Below are positions 60,795 to 64,000 of a stretch of 64,000 nucleotides of DNA, one piece after another. The position numbers and the translations under genes were made by a program. Each line of letters begins with the position of its first letter. Within the stretch, counting starts at the first letter, position 1. Source of the DNA: CAZBSE01 sp964610385 (lineage in GTDB: Bacteria; Actinomycetota; Humimicrobiia; Humimicrobiales; Humimicrobiaceae); NCBI GenBank assembly GCA_964610385.1, contig CAZSXW010000006.1:62001-126000 (forward strand), written 5' to 3'. The notes beneath the pieces are model-generated. The model was given only the letters and a program-made list of their open reading frames with translations. It did no database searches and was not told the DNA's origin.

Positions 60795-61550
60795 TTGAAT
60801 TCATTGAGTGGTATTTTAAACATTAGAGAAAAATTAATAATAATCCTTATAAATATATTTTTTATAGTGAGTGTCGGAAAGGGGCAATATTTAATATTGT
60901 CCCTTTACTTTCTGGTTGTAATTATTATTTTGTTATTATTTAAACCTAATTGGAAAAAACTTATAAGAAGAGTTCCTCTGGTATTTCTGTATCCTTTTTT
61001 AGTCTCGATTTTTATTCCGTTCTTAAGTGAAGGTAGAGAAATAGTAAAGATTGATTTTAAACTGTTTGCCCTCACGATAACCGATAGCGGGCTGGCGGTC
61101 TTTATTACGGTGTTAATAAAATCGTTTCTATGTATATTGCTGGTGGCCTCACTGCTTTTATCCAGTGATGAAATAGAATTGCTGGGAGGCTTAAGAAGAA
61201 TATATCTGCCTTCTATGATAGTTTCCATAATTTATTTAATGTACAGGTATACTTTTTTAATAGTAGAGGAATCAAGAACAGGTCAGATGGCTATAAAAAG
61301 CAGGGTATTTAAAAGATATTCATATGGTACTGTAAATAGAAAGCTGGTCCATCTTATGAGCAATCTTTTTATAAAGTCAGTAGATAGAGCGGAAAATATA
61401 TATAAATCCATGGAAAGCAGGGGATTTGATGGGAATTTTTATATAATTGAAAGTAAAAAGAGGATGAGAGTTTTAAATATCATATTACTTTTATTCTTTA
61501 TCCTGCTGCCTATATTATTAAAGACCGTTGAACTGCTTGATATTATATAA
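60795..61550 (+). CDS. ECF transporter transmembrane subunit CbiQ/NikQ
   Basis: 251 residues, about five helices. The C-terminal coupling helices carry the A-R-G-type motif (IYKSMESRGFDGNFY, SMESRGF) and the preceding helix SRTGQMAIKSRV typical of CbiQ. It forms the coupling core that contacts the ATPase. TTG start. It is the third gene of the four-gene metal transporter operon. Confidence 0.9.
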   Translation: MNSLSGILNIREKLIIILINIFFIVSVGKGQYLILSLYFLVVIIILLLFKPNWKKLIRRVPLVFLYPFLVSIFIPFLSEGREIVKIDFKLFALTITDSGLAVFITVLIKSFLCILLVASLLLSSDEIELLGGLRRIYLPSMIVSIIYLMYRYTFLIVEESRTGQMAIKSRVFKRYSYGTVNRKLVHLMSNLFIKSVDRAENIYKSMESRGFDGNFYIIESKKRMRVLNIILLLFFILLPILLKTVELLDII

Positions 61551-61587
61551 CGCATACAGTAAATTTGTTCAAGGAGTTTGTACTTAA

Positions 61588-62397
61588 ATGGAAAGAGATA
61601 GGATCATAGAGATAAAAAATTTATATTACAGATATCCTGCAAAGGGGAGATTGGGTGTAGAATCAAGCAGTTATAAAGAAGTTCTGATGGGAATAAGTTT
61701 TTCTGTACGTGAGGGAGAGAAGGTATCTATAGTTGGGCCCAATGGTGCTGGTAAATCTACTTTAATGCTGAATATAGCAGGTCTTCTGGAAGACAAACAT
61801 CGGAGTGGCGAGATATTTGTGTCTGGAAAGGAATTGAACAATAAAAATATTTATGACATACGCGAGAAAATAGGATTTGTATTTCAGGATCCAAATGACC
61901 AATTATTCTCGGTAAAAGTTTTTGATGATGTGGCTTTTGGTCTTATAAACTATTTGGCCAAAAAGAAGGACAAGCGTGCACGAGACGGAAAATATTTAAA
62001 AAAAGTTGTAAAAGATAGCTTAAAAAAGGTTAACCTGAGAATAACGGAAGATGAGATATCGCATTTTTTAAGTTATGGAGAAAAAAAGCTTTTAACCCTG
62101 GCTACTGTATTATCCTATAATCCCGAGATACTGATCCTGGATGAACCAACAGGTAATCTTGACCCCAGAAACAGATCTAATTTTATAAAGCTGATTAGTG
62201 GCATGAAAAAAACGATACTTATTGCAACCCATGATCTTGACATGGCGTATGACTTTTCGGATAGGTGTATAGTTTTAAACAGAGGTAGGATTGTATCTAA
62301 CGGGGATCCAAAAGAAATTTTAAATGATCTTGATTTTTTAATTAGTAACGGCCTGGATCTTCCTTTGATGTTAAAAGGGAAAAGAATGCGGCAGTAA
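61588..62397 (+). CDS. ECF transporter ATP-binding subunit CbiO/NikO
   Basis: 269 residues. Walker A is GPNGAGKSTLMLN, the Q-loop GFVFQDPNDQLFSVKVFDDVAFG, and Walker B EILILDEPTGNLDPRNR, with the H-loop ATHDLDMAYDF. The signature is LSYGEKKLLTLAT rather than LSGGQ, a permissible variant. It is the only ATPase of the operon, so it should form a homodimer. AAGGAG lies 11 bases before the ATG. Confidence 0.92.
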   Translation: MERDRIIEIKNLYYRYPAKGRLGVESSSYKEVLMGISFSVREGEKVSIVGPNGAGKSTLMLNIAGLLEDKHRSGEIFVSGKELNNKNIYDIREKIGFVFQDPNDQLFSVKVFDDVAFGLINYLAKKKDKRARDGKYLKKVVKDSLKKVNLRITEDEISHFLSYGEKKLLTLATVLSYNPEILILDEPTGNLDPRNRSNFIKLISGMKKTILIATHDLDMAYDFSDRCIVLNRGRIVSNGDPKEILNDLDFLISNGLDLPLMLKGKRMRQ

Positions 62398-62565
62398 TAA
62401 TATTATTCTTTTTAATTATTTGTCTTCGTATAACCTTAGAAAAAGTTCAATCATGTTAGCTATAAATATATATTATTATGTATTTACTATTGTATATACA
62501 TTTTATATGTTAATATAATAATAATATTAGTAATATATTAGTTTAAAAAAATATTAAAAAAATAC

Positions 62566-62594
62566 TTGACATATTCTACAAAACTTATTAATAT
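62566..62594 (+). promoter_or_regulatory. promoter of the first Flp pilin gene
   Basis: TTGACA (62566-62571), 17-bp spacer, TAATAT (62589-62594). Just downstream GTGCAGTATATTA (62601-62613) is shared with the second pilin leader. Confidence 0.7.
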
Positions 62595-62675
62595 TTTTAA
62601 GTGCAGTATATTAATAAATCGTACTTAGTTAATCTGACGGAAATATAACCATTAAACCTTTGAAAGGGGGAGAAA

Positions 62676-62858
62676 ATGAGGAAGCTGGTAGAATTTTACA
62701 ACAGGTTAAGGTACACTCAGTTAGGTTCTACTGCTGCAGAGTATGCTCTTTTGATCACACTTATAGCATTGGCTATAGCTATCGGTGCTGGAGCTCTTGG
62801 AACGGCAATTAGTGCTAAACTAAGTGATGCAGCTGCTCAAATAAATCCTAGTCCTTAA
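62676..62858 (+). CDS. Flp/Fap-type pilin
   Basis: 60 residues. After a short basic leader (MRKLVEFYNRLRYTQLGSTA), the hydrophobic segment opens with A-E-Y-A-L-L-I-T-L-I-A-L-A-I, i.e. the Flp motif (GxxxxEY) processed by a TadV-type prepilin peptidase. A ~25-residue helix and a short tail follow. It forms thin adhesive Tad pili at the cell surface. AAAGGGGGAG precedes the ATG. It has its own promoter and terminator. Confidence 0.9.
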   Translation: MRKLVEFYNRLRYTQLGSTAAEYALLITLIALAIAIGAGALGTAISAKLSDAAAQINPSP

Positions 62859-62925
62859 CAAAATTTGTTTCGATACTTGCCTTATAGGCAATGTTATTTT
62901 GATCGGAAAATTTACTGTTAAAATA

Positions 62926-62969
62926 ACCTAGTTCTACTGATTGATTTAGTGGAACTAGGTATTTTTTTA
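62926..62969 (+). terminator. rho-independent terminator after pilin 1
   Basis: Arms ACCTAGTTC (62926-62934) and GAACTAGGT (62952-62960) continue into an inner ACT/AGT pairing and are followed by ATTTTTTTAT. Confidence 0.9.
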
Positions 62970-63189
62970 TAGAGGATACGATAATCTTTTTAATAGCAAT
63001 ATCTGATCAGAAGTTTCAAGGAATTCAAAATTTTTAGTATTTGATAAAGGCATTTATTATGTATCATATATTAGTATTATATGTTTGTACATAAGTAAAG
63101 AAATTATTATAAATATTTATAATATAATAAATATTAATTATATAATAATAAATATAATATAATATTATAAAAAATTGTATAATAAATGC

Positions 63190-63218
63190 TTGACAAATTT
63201 TATAAAACTTAGTATTAT
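63190..63218 (+). promoter_or_regulatory. promoter of the second Flp pilin gene
   Basis: TTGACA (63190-63195), 17-bp spacer, TATTAT (63213-63218), with GTGCAGTATATTA at 63225-63237 as in pilin 1. A very AT-rich stretch (63050-63190) upstream could serve as an UP element. The 62859-63354 gap holds only this promoter, its leader and the pilin-1 terminator. Confidence 0.7.
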
Positions 63219-63354
63219 TCTTTAGTGCAGTATATTACTAAATAGTATTTTTTGATAAAGTAAGAAACCAGCGGCCATAATATCTTTGAATGTAAATTTT
63301 CGGATATAGTAAGACTGAAGTAGAAGAATGATATTTTTAGAAAAAGGGAGCAAA

Positions 63355-63522
63355 ATGAGGAAGCTGATAGGATTTTACAGAAGGATAAGGTATAACCAGG
63401 TAGCTTCTGCTGCTGAGTATGCTCTTTTAATCACGCTTATAGCTCTGACTATAGCAATTGGTGCTGGAGCCCTTGGAGTAGCGATTAATAATTCGTTTCA
63501 AGCAGCGGCTGATGCAATGTGA
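63355..63522 (+). CDS. Flp/Fap-type pilin, second copy
   Basis: 55 residues. MRKLIGFYRRIRYNQVASAAEYALLITLIALTIAIGAGALGVAI is closely similar to the first pilin, with the same A-E-Y processing site, but the C-terminus differs (NNSFQAAADAM). ATG 63355 is preferred over the in-frame ATG 63328, because AAAAAGGGAG sits immediately before it. Tandem Flp genes are common in Tad loci and may give major and minor pilins. Confidence 0.9.
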   Translation: MRKLIGFYRRIRYNQVASAAEYALLITLIALTIAIGAGALGVAINNSFQAAADAM

Positions 63523-63581
63523 CCTTTGATACAGAATATTGTAATAAATATTACTGTAATCAAAATATATTAAATAAAAAG

Positions 63582-63620
63582 ATAACTAGTTACATTAAAT
63601 GAATTAATGGGATTAGTTAT
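63582..63620 (+). terminator. possible terminator hairpin after pilin 2
   Basis: ATAACTA (63582-63588) can pair with TAGTTAT (63614-63620), with an inner CATTAA/TTAATG stem. It is A/T-rich and no clean T-run follows, so it is weak. Confidence 0.4.
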
Positions 63621-63686
63621 TTAAGAAATTTTATTATATCCGATAATTTACATTATTGGATATATTTATTTTATGATACTAATAAA

Positions 63687-64000
63687 ATGAAAAGATGTAT
63701 AAAAATTCTATGTGGTGAGAGAGGCTCAAGTGCTGTAGAATTTGCAATTATCCTTCCTATACTAATAATGCTGATATTTGGCATTGTACAGTTTGGGATT
63801 GCTTATAATAAATATATAGCAGTCACTCATGCGGTAAGGGAAGGAGTAAGACTTGCTGCCGTTGGATTGTATGAAGATCCGGATTTTGATTTCGAGCAGG
63901 CAGTACGTGACAGCGCGCCAACAATTGAGATCAATACTATAACAGTTGAAAACCCCGAGGGTCTGGAAATAGGTAATCCGGTCAGAGTTACTGTGACAGT
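63687..64000 (+). CDS. TadE-like pilus assembly protein (3' end outside window)
   Basis: Partial, 104 codons visible. After a short basic leader, GSSAVEFAIILPILIMLIFGIVQFGIAYN is the TadE hydrophobic motif with the prepilin-like A-V-E-F. An AVTHAVREGVRLAAVG stretch then matches the TadE/TadG pseudopilin pattern. It starts at ATG 63687 after the two Flp genes, showing that a tad locus continues to the right of the window. The gene has no stop here. Confidence 0.85.
   Translation, partial: MKRCIKILCGERGSSAVEFAIILPILIMLIFGIVQFGIAYNKYIAVTHAVREGVRLAAVGLYEDPDFDFEQAVRDSAPTIEINTITVENPEGLEIGNPVRVTVT

Overview
This is a low-GC (roughly 36% by eye) bacterial chromosome segment from a strict anaerobe. 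Clues are oxygen-sensitive Fe-S flavoenzyme modules, a MetV/MetF pair as in the Wood-Ljungdahl methyl branch, MinD-like ATPases with inserted ferredoxin domains, FAD-dependent ThyX, a T-box leader and many TTG/GTG starts. Gene order around rho-rpmE-prfA-prmC and tilS-hpt-ftsH-fol resembles Firmicutes and neighbouring deep lineages. A candidate phylum such as Atribacterota is possible, but that is inference only and no 16S rRNA gene is present.

Layout. 0-1.7 kb: 3' end of glmM, a TPM-domain membrane protein and a small unknown. 1.9-6.3 kb: an NADH-dehydrogenase-like HndA/HndC/HoxU module whose first subunit is fused to a Fur-type DNA-binding domain. A Fur-box-like hexamer array lies in front and a stand-alone Fur gene behind; no catalytic hydrogenase subunit is present. 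6.6-9.5 kb: secreted acidic protein, Lrp-type ligand-binding domain, flavodoxin, THEP1 NTPase and unknowns. 9.1-21.9 kb: an accessory region in which almost every transcription unit is separated by a copy of a ~78-bp repeat. There are nine copies, all on the + strand whatever the gene direction, plus three shorter relatives. Its genes are ICMT-like methyltransferases, a B12/radical-SAM protein, a methyltransferase, a serine hydrolase, an ABC exporter and lipoproteins; it ends next to tRNA-Arg(CCT).

21.9-44.1 kb is largely core: ddl, a PLP aminotransferase, a Trp-type T-box with a TrpB2 gene, rho, folD (with an unusual C-terminal extension), rpmE, thyX, a DUF1385 gene, prfA, prmC, an ArsB-like transporter, initiator tRNA-Met, ymdB, tilS, hpt, ftsH, folE, folP and a folB-folK fusion. 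44.3-51.6 kb is a metal/Fe-S cofactor-handling cluster: Mrp ATPase, radical SAM, two NifX-like proteins, DUF5320 and UPF0251 proteins, two MinD-ferredoxin ATPases, a methyltransferase, an MBL hydrolase and an FmdB-like zinc ribbon. 51.7-53.5 kb carries metV-metF and a small ferredoxin.

53.6-57.5 kb is a minus-strand run: TrmO-like, CooT-like, three small or unknown genes (OsmC, coiled coil, DUF1638) and two methyltransferases. 57.8-59.7 kb: J-domain protein, methyltransferase and a DUF89 phosphatase. 59.8-62.4 kb: a four-gene ECF metal transporter (CbiM/N/Q/O type) preceded by a NikR-like palindrome, so nickel is its probable substrate. 62.6-64 kb: two Flp pilins, each with its own near-identical promoter, then the start of a TadE gene that runs off the window; this is the beginning of a Tad pilus locus.
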